Positions 7,728 to 14,781 of a stretch of DNA of 15,122 nucleotides are shown one piece after another; the first letter of the stretch is position 1; every line of letters starts with the position of its first letter. Source of the stretch: Erysipelotrichia bacterium (GTDB lineage Bacteria > Bacillota_I > Bacilli_A > Erysipelotrichales > Erysipelotrichaceae); assembly GCA_009929095.1 (NCBI GenBank), contig SABF01000015.1, forward strand, positions 1 through 15,122, written 5' to 3'. The position numbers and the translations under genes were made by a program. The notes beneath the pieces are model-generated. The model saw only the letters and a program-made list of their open reading frames with translations. It searched no databases and was not told the origin of the DNA.

Positions 7728-8811
7728 TCTCTGTACTTCCTTTCAGCCAGCTGCGGGCAAATACAGCCTTTACGCTGACGCCTTTGAGTGCATACAGCCG
7801 CCGGGTCATTTCCCGGACAGTGCTTTCTGTCGCGTCAATATTGAGGTTGATCAGGCTGACGCCGCCTTCCGGATAGGGCATGCCCATGCGGCCGATCAGG
7901 AAACGGCTGTATTCATGCAATATGGCATTGATCTGGCATATCGCATCCGGATCTTCTGCAATGATGGAAACAATTGCGAGCCGGTGCAGGTTTTCTTTCT
8001 TTTCAGCCTCTGTTTCATCTTCCTCTGCCATCATGATCGGAATGACATCCTGCACGGTTCTGAAGGGTGTTTCCACTTCACTGATCACCGTTCTGACTCC
8101 GAATGATCGCTTCAGACTTTCTTCGGTAATTACTTTGTTCACGGGGCCGAAACTGCTGCTGCCGTCGCTGTTCAACAGCAGGGCTTTATTCGCTCTTTGA
8201 ATAGCATGTGCCGGGTAGTGTGTATTGAAAATGCAGGTCATGCCCTGGGCGGAAAGCCTGGTCAGAGTATCCAGTACCATCAGCTGATTTTTAAAGTCCA
8301 GATTGGATTCCGGTTCATCCAGAATCAGAACATCCGGATGTGATGCAAGTGCTCTTGCGATCAATACCATCTGCAGTTCGCCGCCGCTGAGTTCACTGCA
8401 GCGCCGCTGCTTCAGATGCAGAATACCAAGTGTATTCATAGTTTCTTCCGCTGCTTCCGTATCTTTTCTTCCCGGCTGCTGAAAGAGATTGAACTGGGAG
8501 CTTCTTCCCAACAGGACCATCTCTTCTGCGGTATAAGGAGAAATGAGACCTCTTGCCTGAGGAACATAGGCAAGATGCTTCCAAAGCTGACGATGGGATA
8601 TCGCTGAGATATCTTCATCATCCAGTCGGCTGGTGCCTTCCTCCCACTTCAGAAATCCCATGGCACAGCGCAGCATTGTGGTCTTGCCGGCACCGTTAGG
8701 ACCAAGTACCGCAATAAGATCTCCGGATTCTGCCGCAAGAGATACATGGTTCAGTACTTTCGGTGCATTCATCCGGTAGCGAAAGCTGCCGTTATCGATG
8801 CAGAATTTCAT
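7720..8811 (-). CDS. ABC transporter ATPase fused to a C-terminal TM1266-like domain
   Basis: A 363-residue fusion. Residues 1 to about 240 form a FecE/BtuD-type ATPase: Walker A GPNGAGKTT (37-45), Q-loop near Q85, signature LSGGE (141-145), Walker B VLILDEP (161-167) and H-loop H198. An acidic linker (about 255-275, EEDETEAEKKE) leads to a second domain (277-355), RLAIVSIIAEDPD then NAILHEYSRFLIGRMGMPYP. This domain is plainly homologous to the stand-alone protein encoded at 9820-10080, which reads NSILHDYGKYIIGRMGIPYR at the same place. The domain is the TM1266 family ('iron-only hydrogenase system regulator'), with an ACT/ferredoxin-like fold. By analogy with the regulatory C-terminal domains of MetN or ModC it could gate transport on ligand binding (inference). 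The start overlaps the permease stop as ATGA and the end overlaps the HydE-like gene by 8 nt. The ATPase call is firm and the fusion lies in one uninterrupted frame. Confidence 0.93.
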   Translation of the reverse strand: MKFCIDNGSFRYRMNAPKVLNHVSLAAESGDLIAVLGPNGAGKTTMLRCAMGFLKWEEGTSRLDDEDISAISHRQLWKHLAYVPQARGLISPYTAEEMVLLGRSSQFNLFQQPGRKDTEAAEETMNTLGILHLKQRRCSELSGGELQMVLIARALASHPDVLILDEPESNLDFKNQLMVLDTLTRLSAQGMTCIFNTHYPAHAIQRANKALLLNSDGSSSFGPVNKVITEESLKRSFGVRTVISEVETPFRTVQDVIPIMMAEEDETEAEKKENLHRLAIVSIIAEDPDAICQINAILHEYSRFLIGRMGMPYPEGGVSLINLNIDATESTVREMTRRLYALKGVSVKAVFARSWLKGSTENE

Positions 8812-9827
8812 AGATGCCAGCCTCCGTTTCTGCGCATCAGCAGGATAAAGAAGGGAGCTCCGATGATGGCGGTGAGAATGGATACCGGTATTTCTGAAGC
8901 GGATGCACTGCGGGCAATGGTATCTACCGTGACCATGAATCCGGCACCGGTGCAGATGGATGATGGAATCAGGGACAGGTGATTGTCACCAAACATCATT
9001 CGGCATATATGCGGTACCAGAAGACCAATCCACCCGACCTGTCCGCACATGGACACGCAGGATGCGGTGATTGCAGTTGCACAGATGACAGTGGCAGCTC
9101 TTAATGCCCTGATATTGATGCCGGAGGCTTTCGCTTCATCTTCACTGAGGGGCAGCAGGTTCATGCGCCAGCGCAGCAGATACAGCACCAGAATGCCGAT
9201 GATAATCAGCGGTGCTCCGATTGTCAGCACGGAATAGCTTTTGCCGGCCAGTGATCCCATCAGCCAGTAAGTAATGGAAGGAAGCTGAGATTCTGTATCA
9301 GCAGTAAATTTCACCAGGGAAACAAGTGCTGAAAACAGAGAACCGATCATGATGCCGGCAAGCACATGTGAATTGACATTTCTGCCATGGCCGCTGCCGC
9401 TGAGAAATGTCAGAATCACTGCAATGATTCCGAAGATCAGTGCAGAGAACTGAATGCCAAGCATGCCAAGACCCATAAGGATAGCCAATGCGGCACCAAA
9501 ACTGGCACCGGAGGCGACACCCAGAGTATCCGGAGTAGCCAGCGGATTGGAGAAGAGACTCTGGTAGGCAGCACCGGCTGTGGAAAGTCCGGCGCCGACC
9601 AGCAGTGCCAGCAGAATGCGCGGAAAGCGGATGGTCCACAGCACCTGCTCAATCTGGCTGCTCACTTCAAAATGCGCCCCGAAGCGATTCAGCATGGAAT
9701 GCAGGACTGCCATTGGCGAAATGGATATTCGGCCGATGCACAGTGCCGCAAACGCAATGAAAATCGGTACGGTAATCAGAAGAATTCTCTGATATGGATA
9801 CAGTGTGCCGGGCTGATGCTTATTCAT
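8808..9827 (-). CDS. FecCD/BtuC-family ABC importer permease
   Basis: A 339-residue polytopic membrane protein of the class that imports Fe-siderophores, haem and cobalamin, working as a dimer with the ATPase and the lipoprotein of this operon. Family landmarks are clear: RFPRILLALLVGAGLSTAGA (67-86), NPLATPDTLGVASGASF (94-110), GQVGWIGLLVPHICRMMFG (262-280), and EIPVSILTAIIGAPFFILL (312-330). About nine to ten hydrophobic segments are visible, the first at about 14-31. The start at ATG 9827 gives the family's usual length and overlaps the TM1266 gene stop by 8 nt (ATGAATAA, the same junction sequence as at 7720-7727). There is no good RBS, so translation probably depends on coupling to the upstream gene. 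The in-frame ATG at 9842 is an alternative; starts further up have no support. Confidence 0.93.
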   Translation of the reverse strand: MNKHQPGTLYPYQRILLITVPIFIAFAALCIGRISISPMAVLHSMLNRFGAHFEVSSQIEQVLWTIRFPRILLALLVGAGLSTAGAAYQSLFSNPLATPDTLGVASGASFGAALAILMGLGMLGIQFSALIFGIIAVILTFLSGSGHGRNVNSHVLAGIMIGSLFSALVSLVKFTADTESQLPSITYWLMGSLAGKSYSVLTIGAPLIIIGILVLYLLRWRMNLLPLSEDEAKASGINIRALRAATVICATAITASCVSMCGQVGWIGLLVPHICRMMFGDNHLSLIPSSICTGAGFMVTVDTIARSASASEIPVSILTAIIGAPFFILLMRRNGGWHL

Positions 9828-10080
9828 GGGTGAACACAACATTCGAATAGGCTGTCTTGGCAGAAATGCCATCAAGCCTGCCGATCTTGCCGGACAGTGC
9901 ACTGATCTCATCCTGCGGTGCATCTACGGCAATGCAGATGACATTGACCGAATGATTGCGGTAAGGAATGCCCATGCGTCCGATGATGTACTTTCCGTAA
10001 TCGTGAAGAATGCTGTTTAGAGGTTCAACAGAATCCATGTTTTCTACAATGATGCCGATTGTCGCTACCCGAGTTTCCAT
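9820..10080 (-). CDS. TM1266-family small regulator ('iron-only hydrogenase system regulator')
   Basis: An 86-residue protein, first gene of the operon. It reads ETRVATIGIIVENMDSVEPL at the start, then GRMGIPYR (35-42) and VNVICIAVDAP, the pattern of the TM1266 family. That family is usually found with hydE/hydF/hydG and has an ACT/ferredoxin-like fold, with a presumed ligand-sensing role. The same domain recurs fused to the ABC ATPase two genes downstream. Start at 10080: AAAGGA lies 7 nt upstream, whereas the ATG at 10086 is only 1 nt from it. The stop overlaps the permease start by 8 nt. No DNA-binding domain is visible, so calling it a transcription regulator would be unsafe. It may instead regulate enzyme or transporter activity. 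Confidence 0.85.
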   Translation of the reverse strand: METRVATIGIIVENMDSVEPLNSILHDYGKYIIGRMGIPYRNHSVNVICIAVDAPQDEISALSGKIGRLDGISAKTAYSNVVFTHE

Positions 10081-10106
10081 AGTCATGTCCTTTCGCTGCA
10101 TAGAAA

Positions 10107-10132
10107 ACAGCCGCATCAGAAGACGCGGCTGT
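10107..10132 (-). promoter_or_regulatory. terminator-like hairpin in the leader of the nitrogenase-like operon
   Basis: A perfect 8-bp stem (acagccgc 10107-10114 with gcggctgt 10125-10132) encloses a 10-nt loop. Read on the minus strand it is followed by TTTTCT and lies about 26 nt upstream of the first start codon. A hairpin plus T run between promoter and first gene is the arrangement of an attenuator. TTCTGAT occurs both just before the stem and in its loop, which might allow an alternative fold. No known riboswitch class was recognised. Some relationship to transcript stability is an alternative. Confidence 0.45.
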
Positions 10133-10226
10133 ATCAGAATGCCAGTGCACCTAAACAGGGCCAGGCAGGATCAACGGTTCCGTATCTTCCATCTCAATCG
10201 CAATTTCGATGTCAGAAGCTATCATT

Positions 10227-10255
10227 AAAATAGCACAGATAAACAGATGGTGCAA
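10227..10255 (-). promoter_or_regulatory. candidate sigma-A promoter for the nine-gene operon
   Basis: On the minus strand, TTGCAC (10250-10255) and an extended -10, TGCTATTTT with TATTTT at 10227-10232, are separated by 17 bp. The -35 matches only TTG of the consensus, but the extended -10 supports it. It would give a leader of about 140 nt that contains the terminator-like hairpin at 10107-10132. Confidence 0.4.
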
Positions 10256-10276
10256 AAGAAATGAAACTGCTGGAAT

Positions 10277-10302
10277 AACAGACCGTGAAGATGTCTGTTT
10301 TT
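10277..10302 (+). terminator. orphan rho-independent terminator upstream of the aldo/keto reductase gene
   Basis: A perfect 7-bp stem (aacagac 10277-10283 with gtctgtt 10293-10299), a 9-nt loop, and a five-T run (10298-10302) on the plus strand. No plus-strand gene lies upstream in the window, so it would end either antisense transcription across the divergent region or a short RNA, or it insulates the promoter just after it. Confidence 0.45.
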
Positions 10303-10315
10303 GATCATCCAACAG

Positions 10316-10321
10316 TATAAT
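10316..10321 (+). promoter_or_regulatory. candidate -10 element for the aldo/keto reductase operon
   Basis: A perfect TATAAT at 10316-10321. The -35 position (about 10293-10299) is inside the terminator hairpin and matches consensus poorly. The predicted transcript would have a leader of about 105 nt before the start at 10433. Confidence 0.4.
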
Positions 10322-10432
10322 AAATATGACAGAGAAGTACGGAGGTGCAGGCAGAACAGTGGACATAAGAGTTCGGAAGTGCTTGCATTTGATGTGAAAA
10401 CAGGGCGAAAAGCCCAGAGGAGAATCATTGCA

Positions 10433-11356
10433 ATGAAACAGGTGAAGTTTGGAAGTTCGGGAATCATGGTTCCGGCAGTTGCGGTCGGATGCATGCATTT
10501 ATCGGAGCTGTCCCAGGAAGCGGCAGAATCCTATGTGCTGGAATGTGTGGAGAACGGCGCATCATTCTTTGATCATGCCGATATCTATGGAAAGGGACAG
10601 TGCGAAGCAATCTTTGGAAATATTCTGACAAAGCATCCGGAACTGCGGGACAGAATCTTTCTGCAGTCCAAGTGCGGCATCATCTCCGGCAGGATGTACA
10701 ACCTGTCAAAGGATTATATTGTCAGCAGTGTGGATGGCATACTGGATCGTCTGAAGACAGACCATCTGGATGCACTGCTGCTGCACCGGCCGGATGCACT
10801 GGTGGAGCCGGAAGAAGTGGCAGCGGCCTTTGATCAGCTGGAGCAGCAGGGCAAAGTGAAGTACTTCGGTGTTTCAAACATGAACAGCATGCAGATGGAG
10901 CTGCTGAGGAAATATGTTCATCAGCCGCTGGCTGCAGATCAGCTGCAGTTCAGCGTGCCGGTGGCCAATCTGGTGTCACAGGGCATGGAAGTGAATATGG
11001 ATAGTGCAGGATCGTTTGATCATGATGGCAGTGTACTGGATTACTGCCGACTGAATGATATTACAGTTCAGGCATGGTCACCATTCCAGAAGGCAAACTG
11101 GCAGGGTACGTTTATTGATGCGCCGGATTGTGCTGACCTGAATCGGGTTCTGGAACAGGTAGGTGCAGCACACCACATGTCCAAGACAGCCGCAGCAGCA
11201 GCGTGGATTATGCGTCATCCATCAGGAATGCAGGTAATTGCCGGAACTACGAGGATTTCCCGCATGAAGGAAATTATTGCGGCTTCTGAGGAAGAACTGA
11301 CAAGAGAAGAATGGTATCAGATTTATCTCTCTGCAGAGGGACATATTCTTCCCTGA
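10433..11356 (+). CDS. aldo/keto reductase (YdhF-like)
   Basis: A 307-residue NAD(P)H-dependent oxidoreductase of the AKR superfamily with a TIM-barrel fold, cytoplasmic, physiological substrate unknown. The catalytic tetrad is complete: D47 and Y52 in FFDHADIYG, K80 in LQSKCG, and H118 in LLLHRPDAL. The FGVSN motif follows at the expected place. The sequence around GCMHLSEL and FDHADIYGKGQCEAIFG is typical of the YdhF-type branch of Bacillota. Start at 10433: AGAGGAG lies about 11 nt upstream and the mature fold begins at MKQVKFGSSG; the 44 upstream in-frame codons look non-coding. It is followed after 29 bp by the DUF3783 gene, probably in the same transcript. Confidence 0.92.
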   Translation: MKQVKFGSSGIMVPAVAVGCMHLSELSQEAAESYVLECVENGASFFDHADIYGKGQCEAIFGNILTKHPELRDRIFLQSKCGIISGRMYNLSKDYIVSSVDGILDRLKTDHLDALLLHRPDALVEPEEVAAAFDQLEQQGKVKYFGVSNMNSMQMELLRKYVHQPLAADQLQFSVPVANLVSQGMEVNMDSAGSFDHDGSVLDYCRLNDITVQAWSPFQKANWQGTFIDAPDCADLNRVLEQVGAAHHMSKTAAAAAWIMRHPSGMQVIAGTTRISRMKEIIAASEEELTREEWYQIYLSAEGHILP

Positions 11357-11385
11357 ATGCTAGAATAAGTATGGCAGGGCAGAAG

Positions 11386-11943
11386 ATGAAGAAAGTATTG
11401 CTATATGGAATAGATGATGCCACGGCAGACTTCTATCAGAATATCGGTGAAACAAAAGATACTGCGATGTATATCGTCGGCGATGATGCACTGGATGTGA
11501 AATTATCCAAGCTGTTTGAAATCGGTGATGACCTTGATGCCAGGGCTGAGGAATTTCCTGATTCTTATATGATTTTTCAGGAAATGACAGTACAGGAACT
11601 GCTGGATCTTTTAAATGAGTTTCATAAGGCTGGCAAAGCGTATGAAGGCATCAAAGTAATGCGTACCGCATCCAATGAAGAATGGACGCTGAGGGCACTG
11701 CTGATTGAAGCGGCGAAAGAGAATATCATGACCAGAAAGGTGCTGGTGCTTCAGGAACTGCTGAAATCATGCAACAGTCTGGATCTTTCCGGCATGGAGA
11801 CCAAGGATCAGCAGGAATTCAAGAACGCAATCATGACTGCATTCATGTATCTGAAACAGGGTCAGTATACGGAAGAACAGCTGGAACATGTCATTGCTCA
11901 GCTGAGCGAAGGACTGAAGAATACCCGAAAGCTATACAACTGA
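11386..11943 (+). CDS. DUF3783 domain protein
   Basis: A 185-residue soluble protein without signal peptide or membrane segment. It begins KKVLLYGIDD, and its middle (about 60-112: a helix ending EFHKAGKAYEGIKVMRTASN, then EEWTLRALLIEA) resembles the DUF3783 family, where a KAV.T.TN..W..eLl.E pattern is usual. The C-terminal third (113-185) is helical and charged. Function is unknown; the family is common in Bacillota. Start 11386 is preferred because AGGG lies 6 nt upstream; ATG 11371 has no RBS. A strong terminator follows at 11975-12007. Confidence 0.65.
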   Translation: MKKVLLYGIDDATADFYQNIGETKDTAMYIVGDDALDVKLSKLFEIGDDLDARAEEFPDSYMIFQEMTVQELLDLLNEFHKAGKAYEGIKVMRTASNEEWTLRALLIEAAKENIMTRKVLVLQELLKSCNSLDLSGMETKDQQEFKNAIMTAFMYLKQGQYTEEQLEHVIAQLSEGLKNTRKLYN

Positions 11944-11974
11944 CCTGTGAATCCAGTCAGGGCAGCTTACAGAT

Positions 11975-12007
11975 GGGCAGAACATGACAGGTGTTCTGCC
12001 CGTTTTT
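11975..12007 (+). terminator. rho-independent terminator after the DUF3783 gene
   Basis: Arms gggcagaaca (11975-11984) and tgttctgccc (11992-12001) form a perfect 10-bp stem with a 7-nt loop, followed by G and five T (12003-12007). It lies 31 bp after the stop at 11943 and separates this operon from psuK. Confidence 0.9.
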
Positions 12008-12065
12008 AAGCAGCAGTCGATGCGAAGGGCGTTCTGTCATGAAGGCTGTGGGAATGAAAAGCTCG

Positions 12066-12094
12066 TTGCAGGGATGTTCCGGCGATGGTATGAT
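12066..12094 (+). promoter_or_regulatory. sigma-A-type promoter for psuK-psuG
   Basis: TTGCAG (12066-12071) and TATGAT (12089-12094) are separated by exactly 17 bp. The start codon of psuK is 24 bp downstream, giving a short leader with an AGAGG ribosome binding site. Confidence 0.65.
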
Positions 12095-12118
12095 TTAATT
12101 TCCCCAAAGAGGTTTAAG

Positions 12119-13054
12119 ATGAACAAAATCTGTGTGTTCGGCGGTGCAAATGTGGATATCTGCGGTGCAAGCATGGAAGCACTGCGAAACTATGATTCCA
12201 ATCCGGGAATGATTGAAATCCGCTTTGGCGGTGTTGGCCGGAATATTGCGCAGATCTGTGCAATGCTGAAGCAGCATGTTCAGCTGATCACCTGCTTTTC
12301 AAGCGATGCCTATGGCACGCAGCTGAAGAAGGACTGTGAGGCACTTGGCATGGACTGTTCCATGGCAAGAGTAGTGGATGATCTGCCCAGTTCAATTTAT
12401 CTTGCAATTCTTGATGAAAACAGAGATATGAAGATTGCCATGAGCGACATGCGCATTCTGAGAAACCTGGATCACACGGTGATCGATCGGGCCATGGCTG
12501 AAATTCATCGCGATGACTGGATCATTCTGGACGCCAATCTCTCGGAAGATACCTTGCAGTATATTGCAGAACATGCGCCATGTCCGGTGGCTGCTGATCC
12601 GGTCAGTGCCAGCAAGGCAAAGCGTCTTCTGCCAATCCTGAAGCACCTGTCCGTATTCAAGCCCAATCAGTATGAAGCCCAGGAACTGACCGGCATCTGG
12701 ATCAAGGATGATCATACGGCAAGAGATTCCCTGAACTGGTTTGAAGAGCACGGTGTAAAGGAAACCGTCATTTCCATGGCAGATCGGGGCATTCTGCTGG
12801 GAACATCCAGTCAGAAGATATGGCTGACCCATCGGACAATCAGGCTGGATAATGCGACCGGCGGAGGAGACACTTTTATGGGCGCATATCTATCTGAACG
12901 GCTGAAGAAAATAGAACCGCTTCCGGCGGCAGTGTATGCGGCATCCGCCGCAGTTGCTGTCATTGAGCAGAATGCAATAAGGAAGAAAACCCTGAATGAT
13001 GAGCTGATTCAAAGTCAGATTGCTGACATGATAATAAAGGAGAGAAAATTATGA
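12119..13054 (+). CDS. psuK: PfkB-family carbohydrate kinase, probable pseudouridine kinase
   Basis: A 311-residue ribokinase-fold enzyme that in this setting should phosphorylate pseudouridine to pseudouridine 5'-phosphate for PsuG. Visible motifs: GGANVDICG (8-16), GGVGRN (37-42), KPNQYEAQEL (181-190), and the C-terminal signature NATGGGDTFMGAYL (245-258) with catalytic D251. The signature has GGGD where GAGD is usual. The assignment rests on the PfkB fold plus the directly coupled psuG: the stop overlaps the psuG start as ATGA. Start 12119 is supported by AGAGG about 6 nt upstream and by the N-terminal kinase motif; the in-frame ATG at 11984 lies inside the preceding terminator and is not credible. 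Confidence 0.85.
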   Translation: MNKICVFGGANVDICGASMEALRNYDSNPGMIEIRFGGVGRNIAQICAMLKQHVQLITCFSSDAYGTQLKKDCEALGMDCSMARVVDDLPSSIYLAILDENRDMKIAMSDMRILRNLDHTVIDRAMAEIHRDDWIILDANLSEDTLQYIAEHAPCPVAADPVSASKAKRLLPILKHLSVFKPNQYEAQELTGIWIKDDHTARDSLNWFEEHGVKETVISMADRGILLGTSSQKIWLTHRTIRLDNATGGGDTFMGAYLSERLKKIEPLPAAVYAASAAVAVIEQNAIRKKTLNDELIQSQIADMIIKERKL

Positions 13055-13962
13055 ATCTGAGAGTCAGAGAAGATGTAGCACAGGCACTGAAAGAAGGAAA
13101 ACCTGTCATTGCCCTGGAATCAACCATTATTTCTCATGGCATGCCATATCCGAAGAATGTGGAGACCGCGATGAATGTGGAGAAAATCATTCGCGAACAT
13201 GGTGCGGTGCCGGCCACTGTCGGACTGATTGACGGTGCTGGCGTTGTCGGCCTGACACCGGAAGAAATTGAAGAACTCGGCAGGCGCGGCATGAGCGTAC
13301 CCAAGGTATCCAGAAGAGATCTGCCGATCGTGATGGCTGAGAAGTCCTGGGGTGCTACCACCGTTGCGACGACGATGATTCTCGCATCCAAGGCCGGCGT
13401 TCAGTTCTTTGTGACCGGCGGAATCGGCGGCGTGCACCGCGGTGCATCTGAAACATTTGATGTTTCGGCTGATCTTGAAGAGCTTGGCCGCACAGATGTA
13501 ACCGTGATCTGTGCTGGTGCAAAGGCTATTCTGGATCTTCCAAAGACACTGGAAGTGCTGGAAACCAAGGGTGTGCCAGTGCTGGGCTATCAGACCTCAG
13601 AGCTGCCGGCATTCTATACTCGCAGCAGCGGTCTGAAGGTAGACTATGCCATTAAGGATCCGATTGATGCGGCGAAGATTGTCAAGGCAAAGCGTGATTT
13701 CGGACTGGACGGAGGCATCCTGATCGCCAATCCGATTCCTGAGGAATATTCCATGGATCCGGCAGTCATCAGCCAGGCAATTGAAGAAGCACTGAAGGAT
13801 ATGGATGCTCAGGGTGTTCATGGCAAGCAGTGCACTCCTTTCCTGCTGGCCAAGATTGTTGAGATCACCGGCGGCAATTCTCTTGAAGCAAATATTCATC
13901 TGGTTTACAACAATGCTGCAGTTGGCTCGGAAATTGCAAAGGAATATAGTAAACTGAAGTAA
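13051..13962 (+). CDS. psuG: pseudouridine-5'-phosphate glycosidase
   Basis: This cytoplasmic enzyme cleaves the C-C glycosidic bond of pseudouridine 5'-phosphate to uracil and ribose 5-phosphate. The 303-residue product has the family length and its conserved blocks: ALESTIISHGMPYPKN (21-36) with E23, GGIGGVHRGA (123-132) followed by FDVSADLEEL with D141, CAGAKAILDLPKTLE (154-168) with the presumed catalytic Lys K158, and ANPIPEE near 230. The RBS GGAG is about 8-10 nt upstream. It overlaps psuK by 4 nt and is followed after 3 bp by the AAC(3)-like gene. Confidence 0.95.
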   Translation: MNLRVREDVAQALKEGKPVIALESTIISHGMPYPKNVETAMNVEKIIREHGAVPATVGLIDGAGVVGLTPEEIEELGRRGMSVPKVSRRDLPIVMAEKSWGATTVATTMILASKAGVQFFVTGGIGGVHRGASETFDVSADLEELGRTDVTVICAGAKAILDLPKTLEVLETKGVPVLGYQTSELPAFYTRSSGLKVDYAIKDPIDAAKIVKAKRDFGLDGGILIANPIPEEYSMDPAVISQAIEEALKDMDAQGVHGKQCTPFLLAKIVEITGGNSLEANIHLVYNNAAVGSEIAKEYSKLK

Positions 13963-13965
13963 GTT

Positions 13966-14781
13966 ATGAGAGACGTAAAGGAAACAATCACTGAAGCCTT
14001 CACAAAAGAAGACCTCATTTATGCATTGAAGGATCTGGGAGTGAGACCGGGACAGATTATTGAAGTCCACTCCTCGCTTTCCTCGTTCGGTTTTATTATC
14101 GGCGGGGCAAGAGCAGTCGTTGATGCACTGATGGAGATATCCAGTGACGGAGGCACACTGCTTATGCCGAATCAGATCGGCGAGAACAGCGAACCATCAA
14201 ACTGGTGCAATCCGCCGATCAGCCCGGACCTTTGGCAGAAGGTAAGAGACAATACACCCGCTTACAATCCGGAACGCTCTGATCTTCGATCGATGGGAGC
14301 AGTAGCGGAAAACTTCCGTCATCGCAATGGAGTTGTATTCTCTAATCATCCGAGTGTTTCCTATGCGGCCTGGGGCAGATATGCAAGACTTCTGTGCAAT
14401 CGGCAGTCTCTGCATTTTCCGCTGTCAGAAGAATCACCGGCAGCCCGTCTCTATGAACTGAAAGGGTATGTACTGATGCTCGGAGCTGATTTGGATACTG
14501 CTACCTGCCTGCATCTGGCAGAGTATCGTTCTGACTGCCGCCCGATTGTCATTGAGGGAGCCAGTGTGAATGAGAATGGTCAGAGAGTATGGAAAAAGTA
14601 TCTGGATCTGCAGATCGACAGCAGCACATTTGGCAAGATCGCACCGATACTTGAAAAAAATGGTATCATTCGGAAAACGAGACTCGGCGGCTGTGAAATG
14701 AGTTTTTTCCCGGCGAATGCCGCAATAGATGAAGCAACCAGATATTTTGAAAAAACAGTTGTATACGATCTGTACCGGTAA
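13966..14781 (+). CDS. AAC(3)/YokD-family N-acetyltransferase
   Basis: A 271-residue protein of the 'antibiotic NAT' fold (aminoglycoside 3-N-acetyltransferase family), which uses acetyl-CoA to acetylate an amine. Family landmarks: IEVHSSLSSFG (32-42), MGAVAENFRHRNGVVFSNHP (110-129), then LGADLDTATCLHLAEYR (172-188) with H183 at the position of the catalytic His. Many chromosomal members do not confer aminoglycoside resistance and have unknown natural substrates, so resistance should not be assumed. It is the third gene of the psuK-psuG operon, 3 bp after psuG, with only a weak RBS, so translation may be coupled. A link to nucleoside salvage is not established. Its stop at 14779-14781 directly abuts the stop of the convergent gene. 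Confidence 0.87.
   Translation: MRDVKETITEAFTKEDLIYALKDLGVRPGQIIEVHSSLSSFGFIIGGARAVVDALMEISSDGGTLLMPNQIGENSEPSNWCNPPISPDLWQKVRDNTPAYNPERSDLRSMGAVAENFRHRNGVVFSNHPSVSYAAWGRYARLLCNRQSLHFPLSEESPAARLYELKGYVLMLGADLDTATCLHLAEYRSDCRPIVIEGASVNENGQRVWKKYLDLQIDSSTFGKIAPILEKNGIIRKTRLGGCEMSFFPANAAIDEATRYFEKTVVYDLYR

Noticed and set aside
1069..10080. A true nitrogen fixation (nif) operon
   Set aside because: The subunits are short, most P-cluster cysteines and the cofactor His motif are missing, and no nifB, nifE or nifN genes are present.
10151..10192. A 13-codon leader peptide (MEDTEPLILPGPV) in the nitrogenase-like operon leader
   Set aside because: It lies downstream of the candidate promoter, but it has no recognisable RBS and no run of regulatory codons. 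The longer version, starting at 10225, would begin almost at the -10 element.
10081..10432. Cobalamin or another known riboswitch controlling the importer
   Set aside because: No B12-box-like or other recognised aptamer consensus was found on either strand.
13966..14781. An acquired aminoglycoside-resistance gene
   Set aside because: There are no mobile-element sequences around it, it sits inside a housekeeping operon, and its base composition looks like its neighbours. A chromosomal YokD-like enzyme is more likely.
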